A stretch of 64,000 nt of DNA from Catenulispora acidiphila DSM 44928 (GTDB taxonomy: Bacteria > Actinomycetota > Actinomycetes > Streptomycetales > Catenulisporaceae): positions 7,006,001-7,070,000 of the forward strand of contig NC_013131.1 of the NCBI RefSeq assembly GCF_000024025.1, read 5' to 3'. The position numbers and the translations under genes were made by a program. Shown here piece by piece: positions 1 to 8,086 of the stretch. How positions within the stretch are numbered: the stretch's first letter is position 1; each line of letters begins with the position of its first letter. The notes beneath the pieces were generated by a model. It saw nothing but the letters and a program-made list of their open reading frames with translations. It was not told the DNA's origin and searched no databases.

Positions 1-448
1 CCTCGTGCCCGGGCTCGATCAGGACCAGCGCCGCGACCTGTTCGGGATGCTGGGTCGCGAAGTAGCGCGCGTAGAGCCCGCCGAGCGAGTGGCCGACGAT
101 GATGTAGGGCCCTGAGACACCTTCCGCGCGGAGGAGTTCCAGCAGGTTCCGCAGTTCGCCGGTGACTTCGGCCAAGGTGCGCGGGAGCGTCACGTCGCGG
201 CTGCTCCAGCCGGTGCCGCCGCGGTCGTAGCTCACGACGGTGGCGAACTGCGCGACGCCTTCTTGGACTCGCCACATGTCCAGGCCGACCGAGCCGCCGC
301 CGGGCAGGAGCACGACCGTGGCGCCCGCGCCCGCGCTCAGGTCTCCGTCCCCGTCCGCAGCACCGGTCCGGTATGTCTGCAGACTGCGGCCGTGCACCTC
401 ATAGCGCTTGCCGAACGGTGCCGGCCGCTCTGAGTTCGGATCGGTCAT
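1..448 (-). CDS. alpha/beta hydrolase, cut by the window edge (N-terminal 149 residues)
   Basis: The reverse strand reads from an ATG at 448 without a stop to base 1, so the C-terminal part lies outside. The fold is an alpha/beta hydrolase: a LLPGGG oxyanion-type loop near residue 48, a YDRGGTGWS strand near 74-82 and a nucleophile elbow GHSLGG at 119-124 with Ser121 as nucleophile. The His and Asp/Glu of the triad would be in the missing part. No signal peptide is seen, so it is probably cytoplasmic; the substrate cannot be told. It is divergent from the HTH gene starting at 516, which may regulate it. Confidence 0.88.
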   Translation of the reverse strand, partial: MTDPNSERPAPFGKRYEVHGRSLQTYRTGAADGDGDLSAGAGATVVLLPGGGSVGLDMWRVQEGVAQFATVVSYDRGGTGWSSRDVTLPRTLAEVTGELRNLLELLRAEGVSGPYIIVGHSLGGLYARYFATQHPEQVAALVLIEPGHE

Positions 449-515
449 CACGGGCTCCCCTCACGTCTGCCCCGTCTGCATTCCCAACTATGGGAACGGT
501 ACCAGATATGGAACC

Positions 516-1100
516 ATGCAGCATGTGGACACCCTCACCCTGCTGCTGCACCCCGTCCGGCTCCGCATCGTGCACGCCATGGCGGGCGACCGGACGCGGA
601 CCACCGCCGAGCTGTGCGAGCAGCTGGCGGACGTGCCGAAGACGACGGTGTACCGGCACGTCGGCCTGCTCGCCGACGGCGGCGTGCTGGACGTGGTCGA
701 CGAGCAGCGCGTCCACGGCGCGGTCGAGCGGCGCTATCGGATGCGCGGCACCCGGGCCCGCATCGGCGCGGAAGAAGCAGCCGGGATGAGCGTGGAGGAC
801 CACCGCCGGGCTTTCGCCGCCGCCGTCGCCGCGCTGCTCGCCTCGTTCAGCGGCTATCTCGACGGCGCCGACGCCGACCCGGCCGCCGATTCGGTCGGCT
901 ACCGCCAGATCCCGTTGTGGCTCAACCCCGCCGAGCTGGCGGAGATGATCGAGGAGCTGCAGGCCGGCATCGTCGCGCGCGCCGGGAACCAGCCCACGCC
1001 GGATCGCGGGCTGTATCTGCTGAGCCCGATCTTCTTCCCGATCGAAAAGGCCGAGGACAGGACACCCGACAGGAACCCCGCCACCGACCCCGTCAGCTGA
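516..1100 (+). CDS. winged-helix (ArsR-like) transcriptional regulator
   Basis: 194 residues. Residues 1-75 form a winged helix: DTLTLLLHPVRLRIVHAM, then TTAELCEQL and a recognition helix VPKTTVYRHVGLL, as in ArsR-like HTH_20 regulators. The C-terminal half is helical (AFAAAVAALLASF) with a PLWLNPAELAEMIEEL stretch seen in actinobacterial relatives and probably senses a ligand or forms the dimer. The frame is open upstream to 408, but that start would lie inside the divergent hydrolase; the ATG at 516 begins the conserved domain. Its 3' end overlaps the convergent XRE gene by 8 bases. It probably controls the hydrolase at 448; that is inferred from position only. Confidence 0.82.
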   Translation: MQHVDTLTLLLHPVRLRIVHAMAGDRTRTTAELCEQLADVPKTTVYRHVGLLADGGVLDVVDEQRVHGAVERRYRMRGTRARIGAEEAAGMSVEDHRRAFAAAVAALLASFSGYLDGADADPAADSVGYRQIPLWLNPAELAEMIEELQAGIVARAGNQPTPDRGLYLLSPIFFPIEKAEDRTPDRNPATDPVS

Positions 1101-1968
1101 TCCCCGCGGTCGCCGCCCCGGCGACGACAGCCAGCCGCAGCTTGGTCTCGTCCTCGCTGCCCGGAACCGCGGTCATGATGACGATCTTCAGCTCGGTGTC
1201 GCCGTCGCCGAGCACATCGCAGTTCACTGTCACCGCGCCGACCGAGGGATGCTCGATCCTCTTGTGGTCCTCACGATGCGCGCCGACCGCGCCGGACGCC
1301 CACAGCTCGGCGAACCGCGCGTTGCCCGCGTTCAGGTCGCCGATCAGTCCGGCCAGCCGCGGATCCTTCGGGAACCTCCCGGTGGCGCGGCGCAGATCCG
1401 CCACGACGGCGCGATCGACCATGTCCGGATCCGACTCGATCACCGGCCAATGCGCGAGGCGTGCGTCGTCGGTGCCGACCGGGAACTTGCTGCGCGCGAA
1501 GTTGCGCTGGTGCTGCGGCACAGAGGCGGGGTCGCCGAACAACGCGGCCCAGCCACGGTTCCACCAGACCAGTTCCCAGTCCGCGGCGAACACCGCGACC
1601 GCCGTGTCCCCGAGGCGGCTGAGCACGCGGTGCACGCCGGGCGGGATGTGGTCGCTGATCATGGAGTCGGTCGGCGGCACGAGGTGCGCCAGGCGGTACA
1701 GGTGGTCGCGTTCGGCGACCGTCAGCTGGAGAGCCCGCGCGAGCGCCGCCACGACCGGGACCGACGGCGTCGTGGCACGTCCCTGCTCCAGGCGGACCAG
1801 ATAATCCACCGACACCCCGGCCAGGTCGGCGAGTTCCTCGCGGCGCAGCCCGGCGGCCCGGCGTGCCCGCCCCGAGGGGAGCGCCACCGCCGAGGGCGGC
1901 AGACGGTCCCGCCAGGTGCGGATCGTCGCGCCGAGGTCGGCTGCCGGTGGAGTGCTCACGTCATCCAT
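1093..1968 (-). CDS. XRE-family regulator with MmyB-like ligand-binding domain
   Basis: 291 residues. A helix-turn-helix sits at about residues 30-90 (RRAAGLRREELADLAGVS, YLVRLEQGR, VVAALARALQL), followed by a PAS-like MmyB ligand-binding domain (FAADWELVWWNRGWAALFG; later LRRATGRFPKDPRL). This architecture is common in actinobacteria, usually next to an oxidoreductase gene. Here it is divergent from an SDR gene starting at 2073, with a 104-base shared promoter region, so repression of the SDR is the natural guess. The ligand is unknown. Confidence 0.9.
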   Translation of the reverse strand: MDDVSTPPAADLGATIRTWRDRLPPSAVALPSGRARRAAGLRREELADLAGVSVDYLVRLEQGRATTPSVPVVAALARALQLTVAERDHLYRLAHLVPPTDSMISDHIPPGVHRVLSRLGDTAVAVFAADWELVWWNRGWAALFGDPASVPQHQRNFARSKFPVGTDDARLAHWPVIESDPDMVDRAVVADLRRATGRFPKDPRLAGLIGDLNAGNARFAELWASGAVGAHREDHKRIEHPSVGAVTVNCDVLGDGDTELKIVIMTAVPGSEDETKLRLAVVAGAATAGIS

Positions 1969-2072
1969 CCTCGCTCACCGACGGACCGCGCGGCGCCTCC
2001 AAGGGTGGTACTGCGGTTCCTACCGTTGAGCTGATCCTGGCCGTCCCTTCGGCGGGCGCACAGCATGAAGGC

Positions 2073-2768
2073 ATGGCAATCATCTTCATCACCGGGGCGA
2101 ACAAGGGACTCGGCCACGAGGCGGCCCGGCGCCTCATCGGGCTCCGACACACGGTGCTGCTCGGGGCACGCGACGCGGCGCAGGGGCGGAAAGCCGCCGA
2201 CGCGCTCGGCGCGCGCTTCGTGCGGATCGACGTGACCGACGACGCCTCGGTCGCGGCCGCCGCCGCGGACGTGGCCGACCACGAGGGCCGGATCGACGTG
2301 CTGGTCAACAACGCCGGGATCCACGGTCCATCCGGCGATCCGGGGTCTCTCACCGGCGCCGACGCGCTCGGGGTGTTCGACACGAACGTGGCCGGGGTGG
2401 TGCGGGTGACCTCGGCGTTCCTGCCGCTGCTCGGCGCGTCGGAGGATCCGGCGATCGTCAACGTCAGCAGCGGTATGGGATCGCTGGCCTTCACCCACGA
2501 CCCGGAGCGGGTCGAGTCGAAGGTCGTCGCGCCGCTCTACAGCGCCTCGAAGGCCGCGCTGACGATGCTCACCACGCAGTACGCGAAGGCGCTGCCGGGC
2601 ATCCGGGTCAACGCCGCCGACCCCGGCTACACGGCGACGGATCTCAACGGCAACCGGGGCACGCAGACCGTCACCGAGGGGACGGACGCGATCGTCGCGC
2701 TGGCCACCGAGGGACCGGGCGCCGCCTCCGGGCGGTTCGTGGACCGCGGCGGCGACATCGGCTGGTGA
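2073..2768 (+). CDS. short-chain dehydrogenase/reductase (SDR)
   Basis: 231 residues. Classical SDR: nucleotide-binding TGANKGLG near residue 7, NNAGIHG after the fourth strand, the serine-containing strand IVNVSSGMGSL and catalytic YSASKAA. An Asp after strand three (VRIDVTDD) suits cofactor binding; the basic RDAAQGRK stretch makes NADP(H) plausible. The ATG at 2073 begins directly before the first beta-strand; longer versions add an Arg/Pro-rich stretch typical of non-coding GC-rich DNA. It probably reduces a small aldehyde or ketone. It is divergent from the MmyB-type regulator and converges on the next gene with a 4-base gap. Confidence 0.9.
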   Translation: MAIIFITGANKGLGHEAARRLIGLRHTVLLGARDAAQGRKAADALGARFVRIDVTDDASVAAAAADVADHEGRIDVLVNNAGIHGPSGDPGSLTGADALGVFDTNVAGVVRVTSAFLPLLGASEDPAIVNVSSGMGSLAFTHDPERVESKVVAPLYSASKAALTMLTTQYAKALPGIRVNAADPGYTATDLNGNRGTQTVTEGTDAIVALATEGPGAASGRFVDRGGDIGW

Positions 2769-2772
2769 CGGC

Positions 2773-3162
2773 TCAGCCGGTCACCCCGACGGTCTGCCGC
2801 TCCGGCTCGATCAGCAGCACGACCCGCTCCACGCTGCGGTCGTAGGGCCGGCCGAGGTACTTCATCGCGATCGGGTCGATGATCTCCCACGCCGCGTCGC
2901 CCTCGATCCACTCCACGACCCGGCCGCGGACGGCGACCGGCTGGAAGGGGTTGTCGTTCGGGGTCAGGGAGAGGGCGACGCGCGGGTCCCGGCGCATGTT
3001 GCGCGCCTTGAGGCTGTCCGGACCGGTGAGGATCGCGATGCGGTCGCCGTACGGGGCGGCCCAGATGGTGACCGAGTGCGGGGCGCCGTCGGGCATGAGC
3101 GTGGCGAGGTGGACGAGCGGAGCGGCGTCCAGGATGCGGCTGACTTCGGGATCGAGCTTCAT
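2773..3162 (-). CDS. PPOX-class (flavin/F420-fold) oxidoreductase
   Basis: 129 residues, the usual size for a single split-barrel domain of the pyridoxamine 5'-phosphate oxidase-like group. Visible parts are the first strand and turn (LVHLATLMPDGAPHSVTIW), the cofactor-facing GDRIAILTG with KARNMRRDPRVALSL, and the C-terminal strand. Actinobacterial members of this type bind F420 or FMN; the sequence alone does not decide. Its ATG overlaps the stop of the upstream broken DHFR-like gene (ATGA at 3159-3162), so the two were a translationally coupled pair. Confidence 0.85.
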   Translation of the reverse strand: MKLDPEVSRILDAAPLVHLATLMPDGAPHSVTIWAAPYGDRIAILTGPDSLKARNMRRDPRVALSLTPNDNPFQPVAVRGRVVEWIEGDAAWEIIDPIAMKYLGRPYDRSVERVVLLIEPERQTVGVTG

Positions 3163-3570
3163 TTCTGCACCTCGTATCGCAGGTGAGTGACGCCGGGAGC
3201 CGGGACGGCCTCGACGAGGGTGAGCCGGATGTGCTCCGGCAGTTGCTGGAAGAACCGGCGTCCGGCGCCGAGCAGGACCGGCACGTGGTGCAGGATCAGC
3301 TCGTCGACCAGACCCGCCGCCAACGCCGAGGTCACGACGCCGCCGCCCATCAGGGCGATGTCCTTGTCGCCTTTGTCGCTATTGTCGCCGGCGAGTTCGC
3401 GCGCTGGGTTCGCTGAGCCGGAAGCCGTCGACCTCGCCGCTCGGCGTGTCGCCGGAGAAGTACCAGTCGAAGTGCATCCCGCCATCACCGAGTTCGTGGC
3501 CGGCGCCGGGAGCGCGGCCGGTGATGAAGCCGTCGACCGACACGGCGAGGGCGCTGACGACCTTGCCCAT
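3159..3570 (-). pseudogene. dihydrofolate-reductase-like (RibD C-terminal) gene with internal deletion and frameshift
   Basis: The start at 3570 gives a good N-terminus (KVVSALAVSVDGFITG, then HFDWYFSGDTPSG and FRLSEPSAR) but the frame stops at 3379. The C-terminal half of the same family (DIALMGGGVVTSALAAGLVDE, HHVPVLLGAGRRFF, LRYEVQK) continues in another frame to 3159. Together they cover about 135 residues, while relatives have about 190: the middle part that normally follows the EPSAR-like stretch is missing. The short basic sequence GDNSDKGDKD sits at the join. I read this as a deletion of roughly 150-190 bases plus a frame change, so the gene is probably dead. It is coupled to the PPOX gene and divergent from an HxlR regulator. 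Confidence 0.75.
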
Positions 3571-3675
3571 CTTCGGCGATCCTTTCTGGAGTTCCGGGTT
3601 TCCGGGTTCCCGAGTCCTGGAGATTCAGAGTTCCTTGAAGAGACTCTATCTCTGGTGTGAACCGTAGCACGTAGA

Positions 3676-3692
3676 GGTTCCCTGAGGGAACC
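3676..3692. promoter_or_regulatory. perfect palindrome GGTTCCC-TGA-GGGAACC, probable HxlR operator
   Basis: Seven-base arms around a three-base spacer lie between the DHFR-like/PPOX pair and the HxlR gene, directly upstream of the -10 box of the latter (TAGAAT at 3701-3706). The position would block the hxlR promoter. Autoregulation is inferred from position. Confidence 0.6.
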
Positions 3693-3712
3693 CCAACCGC
3701 TAGAATGGCGGT

Positions 3713-4213
3713 ATGCAGCGCACGAACTTCAGCGACTTGGCCGCGTGCTCCATCGCCCGCACCCTCGACGTGATCGGCGAGCCCTGGTCTCCGCTGATCC
3801 TGCGGGACGTGTGGGTCGGGCTCCGGCGCTTCGACCAGATCCAGGGCGACCTCGGGATCTCCCGCAAGGTGCTCACCGAGCGCCTGAACCACCTGGTCGA
3901 GGAGGGCGTGCTGGAGCGGCGGCCCTACGACCAGCGGCCGCGGCACGAGTACCACCTGACGCAGAAGGGGACCGAGCTGGTCGACCTGCTGATGGTGATG
4001 ACGGCGTGGGGCGACCGCTGGCTGGCCGGCGAGGCCGGACCGCCGGTGCTGTACCGGCACCACGCGTGCGGCGAGATCAGCTCGGTGGACCTGCGGTGCG
4101 CGCACTGCGGGGAGCCGATGCACGCCGGGGACGTCGATCCCTTGCCGGGACCTGGTGCGAGCGCTCCTGGTGCGAGCGCCGCCGCCGAGCCCGCTGACGA
4201 ACCCGCGGCCTGA
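3713..4213 (+). CDS. HxlR-family transcriptional regulator with C-terminal zinc-ribbon-like motif
   Basis: 166 residues. The N-terminus has the hallmarks of HxlR: CSIARTLDVIGEPWSPLILRD, then RRFDQIQGDLGISRKVLTERL as helix-turn-helix and a wing (ERRPYDQRPRHEYHLTQKG). The tail has HHACGEISS and CAHCGEPM, so two Cys pairs that could bind zinc, then a Pro/Ala-rich end. The ATG follows a TAGAAT box by six bases and has no Shine-Dalgarno sequence, so the mRNA is probably leaderless. It sits divergent from the DHFR-like/PPOX pair and likely senses a reactive quinone or similar electrophile, as relatives do; this is inference. Confidence 0.92.
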   Translation: MQRTNFSDLAACSIARTLDVIGEPWSPLILRDVWVGLRRFDQIQGDLGISRKVLTERLNHLVEEGVLERRPYDQRPRHEYHLTQKGTELVDLLMVMTAWGDRWLAGEAGPPVLYRHHACGEISSVDLRCAHCGEPMHAGDVDPLPGPGASAPGASAAAEPADEPAA

Positions 4214-4322
4214 AGTCGGTGCGCGGCGCACTGAGTGTTCGATCCACCGAGTGCGCCACACAATGATTGCGCCGCGCACCATCTTTCCGTAGGCTGAGCC
4301 GCCTCGAAGAGGAGGTCGGCCG

Positions 4323-4790
4323 ATGGGGCGTGCGACGCGCCGCGAGACCGAGCAGCGCGTGATGACCGCGCTGCCGAGCTGGGTGAACACCATCTCGCAG
4401 CTGAACCGCGTGATCGCCGAGCGCATGGGGGTGACCGCCAGCGACCTCGGCTGCCTGCACGTGCTGCACATGCAGGGCCCTGCGACAGCCGCCGAGCTGG
4501 CCCGCGCCGTCGGCCTGACGCCGGGATCGGTCTCCCGCATGATCGACCGCCTCGACGCCGCCGGCTGCATCACGCGCACCGACGATCCCGAAGACCGGCG
4601 CCGCGTCCTGATCGAGGCGTCCACCGAAGGACTGGCACGGATCGCCGCCTACTACGACGGACTCACCGCGCGGTCCCACGAGGACCTGGCGGAATTCACG
4701 CTCGACGAGATGCTGGTACTGCTGCGCTTCATCGAGCGATCGCAGACCGGCGCCACCGAAGAACTCGCACGGCTGCGGAGGGCGCAATGA
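4323..4790 (+). CDS. MarR-family transcriptional regulator
   Basis: 155 residues. A winged helix is clear: GVTASDLGCLHVLHMQG, TAAELARAVGLTPGSVSRMIDRL, then the wing DPEDRRRVLIEAS. A GAGGAGGT ribosome-binding site precedes the ATG by about six bases. The stop overlaps the start of the next gene (ATGA), so the two are cotranscribed. The ligand is unknown; the PEBP-like neighbour gives no clear hint. Confidence 0.92.
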   Translation: MGRATRRETEQRVMTALPSWVNTISQLNRVIAERMGVTASDLGCLHVLHMQGPATAAELARAVGLTPGSVSRMIDRLDAAGCITRTDDPEDRRRVLIEASTEGLARIAAYYDGLTARSHEDLAEFTLDEMLVLLRFIERSQTGATEELARLRRAQ

Positions 4791-5311
4791 CACTGGCATG
4801 GGACGCGGAGCACCTGCACTCCCCCGAAACGCTCTCATTGACGAGCCCTGATTTCGCCGACGGAGAGCCGATTCCCCATGTCCACGCAGGGGTCCGGCTC
4901 GGCGGCGAAGAGCTGTCGCCGGCGCTCGCGTGGTCCACGGCGCCTTCAGAGACAGCGGAGTTGCTCCTGGTCATCGAGGATCCCGACGCACCGATGGCCA
5001 CGCCCTACATCCACGGCTTGGCGCTGATCGAGCCTTCGCTGACCGGTCTGTCGCAAGGCGCGCTGTCAGCGGAAGCGCCGGGTCCTGGAGTCCGGCTGCT
5101 GCGATCGAGTTCAGGACGCGGATGGATCGGCATGGCGCCGCCGAAGGCACACGGTCCGCATCGCTACGTGTTCCAGCTCTTCGCACTCGCCGAGCCACTG
5201 ACCATCACCACCAAGGGCGGCGCGGAGGAAGCGCAGCCGCGCAAGGTACTCGCCGCTGCCGGACCGGTGCTGGCTCGCGGACGGATCGACGGGCTGTATC
5301 AGCGTTCGTAA
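4787..5311 (+). CDS. YbhB/YbcL-type phosphatidylethanolamine-binding-like (PEBP) protein
   Basis: 174 residues, typical for bacterial PEBP proteins. The ligand pocket signature is present as VIEDPDAPMATPYIHGLA and later GPHRYVFQLFAL, matching DPDAP and GPHRY-type motifs of the family; YbhB-like proteins otherwise carry HW where this has IHG. There is no signal peptide, so it is cytoplasmic. The function of bacterial members is not settled. It is translationally coupled to the MarR gene upstream. Confidence 0.88.
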   Translation: MTLAWDAEHLHSPETLSLTSPDFADGEPIPHVHAGVRLGGEELSPALAWSTAPSETAELLLVIEDPDAPMATPYIHGLALIEPSLTGLSQGALSAEAPGPGVRLLRSSSGRGWIGMAPPKAHGPHRYVFQLFALAEPLTITTKGGAEEAQPRKVLAAAGPVLARGRIDGLYQRS

Positions 5312-5374
5312 TGTTGGGCGCTGTGATCCACGACGACCCGCACCGCCGGCTCCGGCCATACGGCTGCGCCGCGC

Positions 5375-6634
5375 CTACTGAGTAAGAATTCCCTGGATCT
5401 TGTCGTCGACGGCCATGGTTTCCGGCGGGTCGTAGTTGGTCAGCTTCACGGCGATCCAGTCCGAGGGGTACCACTCCACGAGGGTCGCGATGCCGGCGTT
5501 GCCGCCGTTGTGGCCGACGGCCCATTTGCCGTTGCGCAGGGTCGCGCCGGGACCGTAGGCCTCGTAGATCGCCTTGGCGGGTAGCCCGGGTTTGGCCGGC
5601 AGGGTGGCCGCCGGGACTTTCGCGCCGACGACCAGGTCGATGTACGCCGGGTCGAGGAGCGTGCCGTTGAGGAGCGCTCGGGCGAAGCGGACCATGTCCG
5701 GGGCGGTGGCGAAGGCGTTGCCGTCGGGCAGTCCGATGAACAGTTCCTGGTCCACCACGTCGGTGCGCGGGCCGGAGGGCTGCCCGGGGGACTGATCGGC
5801 GTAGGGGTGCGCGATGCGGCGGTCGGACTGCCACTGCGGCCTGGTGTGGAAGGCGGAGGCGGTCATGCCCGCGGGGACGAAGACGTGCTGCGGGATGTAG
5901 TCGTAGTACGACTGGCCCGAGACCTGCTGCACGATCGCGCCGAGCACGGTGTAGGCGGAGTTGCTGTACTGGTGGCCCGTTCCGGGCGTGAAGTCCAGCG
6001 GCGCCTTGCGGATGAAGTCCATCGTCCCGGACAGGACTTGCTGGGCGCTGTTCCAGTCGGCAGCGGCGGTCATGTAGCCATCGAGGGCGTGGTAGTCGCC
6101 CATGCCGGCGGTGTGGGTCAGCAGTTGGTGGATGGTGACGTGGTCGGCGGCGGCGGAGGGGAAGCCGTCCACGTAGGTGCCGAGCGTCCCCTCGTATTCC
6201 AGCTTTCCTTGCTGCACGAGTTGGGCGATCGCCACGGCCGTGAACAGTTTGGTCACTGAGGCCAGGCAATAGACGGTGTCGATGGTGTTCGGGATGGACT
6301 TCGCCTTGTTCGCCATGCCGAAGCTGCGGGTCAGCACGGTCCGGCCGCCGTGGACCACGAGCATCGTGCCGGAGAACTTGTCTGCCGCGGCGAGCTGCGC
6401 GAGGAACTGGTCGAACGTCCCGCCCGGGCGCAGGTCCACCGGGACCGAGGACGAGCCGGGACCGGGCGGCGACGGCTTCGCGCCGGTCGTGCCGGTCGCC
6501 CCGATCGCCTCCGCGCTGCCGGACAGAGCCCACGCCCCGCCGATCGCCACCGGAGTCGCGCCGAGCAGTCCCAGCAACGAACGCCGGCCCAGGCTTCGAT
6601 GGGCTGCGGGCTTCAGTGAATCGTGTCGCGTCAT
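5375..6634 (-). CDS. Tat-exported serine hydrolase (beta-lactamase class C / peptidase S12 family)
   Basis: 419 residues. The N-terminus carries a twin-arginine signal (LGRRSLLGLLGATPVAIGG) and then a Pro/Gly linker. The S12 motifs are the SxxK at S126-K129 (ASVTKLF) and the YxN at Y223-N225 (QYSNSAY); HNGGNAG near the end fits the third motif (HxG). Relatives are D-Ala-D-Ala carboxypeptidases, esterases or beta-lactamases acting outside the membrane; which one applies is not visible. The gene is divergent from a two-component system and one of two matching operator-like sites lies 36 bases upstream of its start, so control by that system is likely. Confidence 0.9.
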   Translation of the reverse strand: MTRHDSLKPAAHRSLGRRSLLGLLGATPVAIGGAWALSGSAEAIGATGTTGAKPSPPGPGSSSVPVDLRPGGTFDQFLAQLAAADKFSGTMLVVHGGRTVLTRSFGMANKAKSIPNTIDTVYCLASVTKLFTAVAIAQLVQQGKLEYEGTLGTYVDGFPSAAADHVTIHQLLTHTAGMGDYHALDGYMTAAADWNSAQQVLSGTMDFIRKAPLDFTPGTGHQYSNSAYTVLGAIVQQVSGQSYYDYIPQHVFVPAGMTASAFHTRPQWQSDRRIAHPYADQSPGQPSGPRTDVVDQELFIGLPDGNAFATAPDMVRFARALLNGTLLDPAYIDLVVGAKVPAATLPAKPGLPAKAIYEAYGPGATLRNGKWAVGHNGGNAGIATLVEWYPSDWIAVKLTNYDPPETMAVDDKIQGILTQ

Positions 6635-6669
6635 GGAAGAACCCTGTGACTGCCGTGGCGCTACCGGCA

Positions 6670-6685
6670 TCTGCCGTACGACAGA
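6670..6685. promoter_or_regulatory. operator-like site 1, TCTGCCGTACGACAGA
   Basis: An imperfect 16-base palindrome of the form TCTGYC-N4-GRCAGA. With flanks it matches site 2 as a 19-base direct repeat at 15 of 19 positions. It lies 36 bases upstream of the serine hydrolase start and is a candidate binding site of the NarL-type regulator encoded at 8083. Confidence 0.55.
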
Positions 6686-6703
6686 CACCGAAGGCGCCGC
6701 GCA

Positions 6704-6719
6704 TCTGTCTTGCGGCAGA
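6704..6719. promoter_or_regulatory. operator-like site 2, TCTGTCTTGCGGCAGA
   Basis: Second copy of the TCTGYC-N4-GRCAGA element, 34 bases centre to centre from site 1, about three helical turns. It abuts the expected -35 region of the kinase promoter (-10 TAGACT at 6743-6748). Confidence 0.55.
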
Positions 6720-6754
6720 CGCGCCGGCTCATCGGCTGTGCCTAGACTCCGGTG

Positions 6755-8086
6755 ATGATGACCACGTCGCCGGTGTCCGCGCCACGCGCCTGGGCACGTC
6801 AGCCGCTGGTCCAGGACGCGGCGCTGGCGTCCGGGCTGCTCGCGGTGTGTCTGCCGCTGAACAATCCGGTGGCGGTGGTGCGGACCGTCGCGGCCGGTCC
6901 GCTCGGCGGCGCGTGGGGCGGCGCGATCACCGCTTGGGGGTGGTGGACCGCGACGGCGTTCACGCTGGCCGGAGTCGCGCTGCGGCGCCGGTGGCCGCTG
7001 CCGATGCTCGGCGTCTGCTCCCTGGCCGTGGCTGTGCACTTGGCGCTGCTTTCGGTGGTGCCCACTGTGGTGGACCTCTCCGCGGTGGTCCTGCTCGCCA
7101 CCGTCGCGGCCAGGTGTCCGCGCCGGGTGTCGGCGGTGGCGCTCGGCGGGATGCTGGTGCTGATGGCCGGCTGGTGTTTCGACGGCGCGCGGTTGGGACG
7201 CCCCGTGAACGGGCTGCCGACGTTCAACGTCGAAGTGGTCCATCACCTCGACCAGCCCGGCGCGAGCGGCGCTGACGAGATCGTCGACCAGGCGAAGGGC
7301 TCGAGCACCTGGAGCGCGGTGGCGCTGTTGGGTTCGGTGCTGCTCGCCGCGTGGGCGATCGGTTCCGCCAACGGGAGCCGGCGGGACTACCTGCACCAAC
7401 TGCACGCGCGCGCCGCCGACCTGGAACGGGAACGGGACCAGCAAGCGGCCCTGGCGGTGGCGGCCGAACGCGGGAGGATCAGCCGCGAGATGCACGATGT
7501 CGTGGCGCACGGCCTGTCGTTGATCGTGATCCAGGCGCAGGGCGCCGACGCGGCGTTGGACAACCGGCCCGCCGACACCCGCAGCGCGTTGCGTGCCATC
7601 GTGCGGACCGGCCGCGACTCCCTCGCCGATATGCGCCGGGTGCTGGCGGCGCTGGGCGAGGTGGAGGACGCGTGGCATCCGCAACCGGGGCTCGCGCAAC
7701 TGCCCGGCCTGCTCGAGCAGGTCCGCACGGCGGGCACGGCGGTGCGGCTGCGCGTCGCCGGGACGCCGGCCGCGCTGCCGTCGGCGGTGGACCTGTCGGC
7801 GTACCGGATCGTGCAGGAGGCGCTGACCAACGTCATGAAGCACGCGGGCGCTGGAGCGAGCGCGGATGTGGTGGTCGAGTATTCGGACACTGAGATAGCG
7901 GTCGAAGTCGGCGACGACGGCCGGATCCCGAACGGCCATGCCGGACCGGGGGTCGGCGGCGGCAACGGTTTGCGCGGCATGGACCGCCGCGTGCAGCTCC
8001 TCGGCGGCCGACTCAGCGCCGAGCCTGAGGCGGGTGGCGGCTTCCGCGTGCGAGCGACACTCCCGATCGAGGGACGGCAAGCGTGA
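6755..8086 (+). CDS. sensor histidine kinase, NarL-partner (HisKA_3) type
   Basis: 443 residues. The first 200 residues hold several hydrophobic segments (for example 26-45, 83-100, 106-145 and 186-205), so it is a membrane sensor without a large outer domain. The HisKA_3 dimerisation box REMHDVVAHGLSLIVIQ places the phosphorylated His at 247; the ATPase domain shows EALTNVMKHAGAG (N box) and GNGLRGMDRRV (G box). An ATG at 6755 follows TAGACT by six bases, which suggests a leaderless start; GTG 6752 and ATG 6758 are alternatives. The next gene overlaps as GTGA. Target genes probably include the divergent serine hydrolase. Confidence 0.93.
   Translation: MMTTSPVSAPRAWARQPLVQDAALASGLLAVCLPLNNPVAVVRTVAAGPLGGAWGGAITAWGWWTATAFTLAGVALRRRWPLPMLGVCSLAVAVHLALLSVVPTVVDLSAVVLLATVAARCPRRVSAVALGGMLVLMAGWCFDGARLGRPVNGLPTFNVEVVHHLDQPGASGADEIVDQAKGSSTWSAVALLGSVLLAAWAIGSANGSRRDYLHQLHARAADLERERDQQAALAVAAERGRISREMHDVVAHGLSLIVIQAQGADAALDNRPADTRSALRAIVRTGRDSLADMRRVLAALGEVEDAWHPQPGLAQLPGLLEQVRTAGTAVRLRVAGTPAALPSAVDLSAYRIVQEALTNVMKHAGAGASADVVVEYSDTEIAVEVGDDGRIPNGHAGPGVGGGNGLRGMDRRVQLLGGRLSAEPEAGGGFRVRATLPIEGRQA

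Noticed and set aside
1863-2072. Longer SDR start at 1863
   Set aside because: The added residues overlap the divergent regulator and look like shadow sequence; the conserved fold begins at 2073.
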